This document shows, one piece after another, positions 63,536-64,000 of a DNA stretch of 64,000 nt. The position numbers were made by a program, and so were the translations under genes. Every line of letters starts with the position of its first letter. Position 1 is the stretch's first letter. The stretch is from Macrococcoides bohemicum (lineage in GTDB: Bacteria > Bacillota > Bacilli > Staphylococcales > Staphylococcaceae), in NCBI RefSeq assembly GCF_042658685.1, contig NZ_JBHSQY010000030.1; one strand, 5' to 3'. Under the pieces are notes generated by a model that did not search any database, was not told the origin of the DNA, and saw only the letters and a program-made list of their open reading frames with translations.

Positions 63536-63574
63536 TTTACATTTTACAATGGATAGCTTATAAATACAAATATA

Positions 63575-63805
63575 TTATAATACTCTTGAGTACTGCAATA
63601 CTTCATTATCTACTGACATACCCATTTTTTCATATAACCCTTGTACTTTCACGTTATCTACACCAGTTTATAAACATACATATCTTGCATTATTTTCTTT
63701 TACGTATTCTAATGATTTTTCAATTAATTTCTTACCTGCTCCACTTGAACGATTATTTGATTGCACAAATAAAATCATTATTATTTTATCAAAAATTATG
63801 GAAGT
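63575..63805 (-). pseudogene. GNAT acetyltransferase remnant with an internal stop
   Basis: The minus-strand frame reads ILFVQSNNRSSGAGKKLIEK, then YVKENNARYVCL, a stop at 63668-63670, then TGVDNVKVQGLYEKMGMSVD and on to a stop at 63575. That is the C-terminal half of a GNAT with one stop, most simply a CAA or GAA to TAA change. The N-terminal half is absent. It lies next to the IS431 end. Confidence 0.85.
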
Positions 63806-63895
63806 GAGTTGCATTTTTATACCTTAATAATAGTAAACAGATAATACGTTATATATGCATAAAGTAATACTAAATCTTAAAAGGATATTATATTT

Positions 63896-64000
63896 GGTTC
63901 TGTTGCAAAGTAAAAAAATATAGCTAACCACTAATTTATCATGTCAGTGTTCGCTTAACTTGCTAGCATGATGCTAATTTCGTGGCATGGCGAAAATCCG
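63896..64000 (-). mobile_element. IS431/IS257-type insertion sequence end (IS6 family), cut by the window edge
   Basis: GGTTCTGTTGCAAAGT at 63896 is the terminal inverted repeat of IS431/IS257. The bases inside it match the transposase-downstream end of that element as I remember it. The element enters the window with its tnp-distal end here and its transposase pointing left on the minus strand. It is likely a mobile-element or integrated-plasmid boundary. Confidence 0.93.
63955..64000 (-). CDS. tnp: IS431-type transposase, C-terminal end (partial)
   Basis: The minus-strand frame ends GFSPCHEISIMLAS, the C-terminus of IS431/IS257 transposase as I remember it, with TAA at 63957-63955. The rest, including the DDE catalytic domain, lies outside the window. 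The IS6-family enzyme forms cointegrates and often flanks resistance genes. Confidence 0.92.
   Translation of the reverse strand, partial: GFSPCHEISIMLAS

Noticed and set aside
63586..63807. 73-codon plus-strand ORF at the right end
   Set aside because: It is the shadow of the minus-strand GNAT remnant, whose translation is clearly acetyltransferase-like.
1..64000. CRISPR arrays, tRNA or rRNA genes, prophage modules
   Set aside because: I looked for regularly spaced repeats, cloverleaf-like stretches and phage structural genes and saw none.

Overview
This is an AT-rich chromosomal window from a low-GC Gram-positive of the family Staphylococcaceae. Gene order follows the staphylococcal core chromosome read in reverse: ffh-ylxM-ftsY-smc-rnc-acpP-fabG-fabD-plsX-fapR-recG-fakA-asp23-like-rpmB-thiN-rpe-rsgA-prkC-stp-rlmN-rsmB-fmt-def-priA-coaBC-rpoZ-gmk-rqcH. 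Several genes interrupt that backbone: a sortase after recG, sdaAB/sdaAA, a MoxR/DUF58 membrane operon, and an OleT-like P450. Together with paired IsaA/Rpf-type wall proteins and an IS431 end, these make Macrococcus or a close relative my best guess. No rRNA or tRNA is present, so the genus is inference.

1-16.1 kb (minus strand): a nearly gapless run covering SRP-dependent secretion (ffh, ylxM, ftsY), chromosome organisation (smc), RNA processing (rnc), fatty-acid and phospholipid initiation (acpP, fabG, fabD, plsX) under the malonyl-CoA sensor FapR, sortase, recG, serine dehydratase and fatty-acid kinase fakA. 16.3-19.6 kb (plus strand): MoxR ATPase, DUF58 protein and a DUF4129-like membrane protein, then rpmB. 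19.6-25.6 kb: thiN-rpe-rsgA, an FNT-family channel, a decayed kup, a rhodanese and the P450. 25.7-38 kb: a degenerate S41/PDZ protein, then the PASTA kinase/phosphatase, RNA methylation, formyl-Met, replication-restart and CoA genes, ending at gmk. 38.1-42.2 kb: rqcH, the scar of a LysR gene, and clpL with two CtsR boxes.

42.3-64 kb is accessory-like. It holds two secreted wall-hydrolase paralogues that share an N-terminal module but carry different catalytic domains, an aquaporin, signal peptidase I, an XRE regulator with a membrane partner, many small membrane proteins, GNAT and HIT enzymes, a MocR regulator divergent from a LysE exporter, two MFS exporters, and an orphan pair of peptide-type permeases flanked by a direct repeat. 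A TPP riboswitch with its own promoter and terminator precedes an SDR oxidoreductase and a flavin monooxygenase that appears to have lost about 90 internal residues. The far right carries a compact type I toxin-antitoxin-like locus (30-residue hydrophobic peptide, overlapping upstream ORF, opposing RNA promoter, complementary 5' and 3' ends), a GNAT pseudogene with an internal stop, and the transposase end of an IS431/IS257-type element running out of the window.

Most interesting: the type I toxin-like locus, the TPP-controlled SDR/shortened monooxygenase pair, the OleT-like P450, the matched 24-nt inverted repeats in front of the two wall hydrolases, and an unexplained 90-nt self-complementary element near 48.1 kb. 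Erosion is visible at several points (kup, a LysR gene, DUF805, a GNAT, a split small ORF). No CRISPR array, prophage, tRNA or rRNA was seen.
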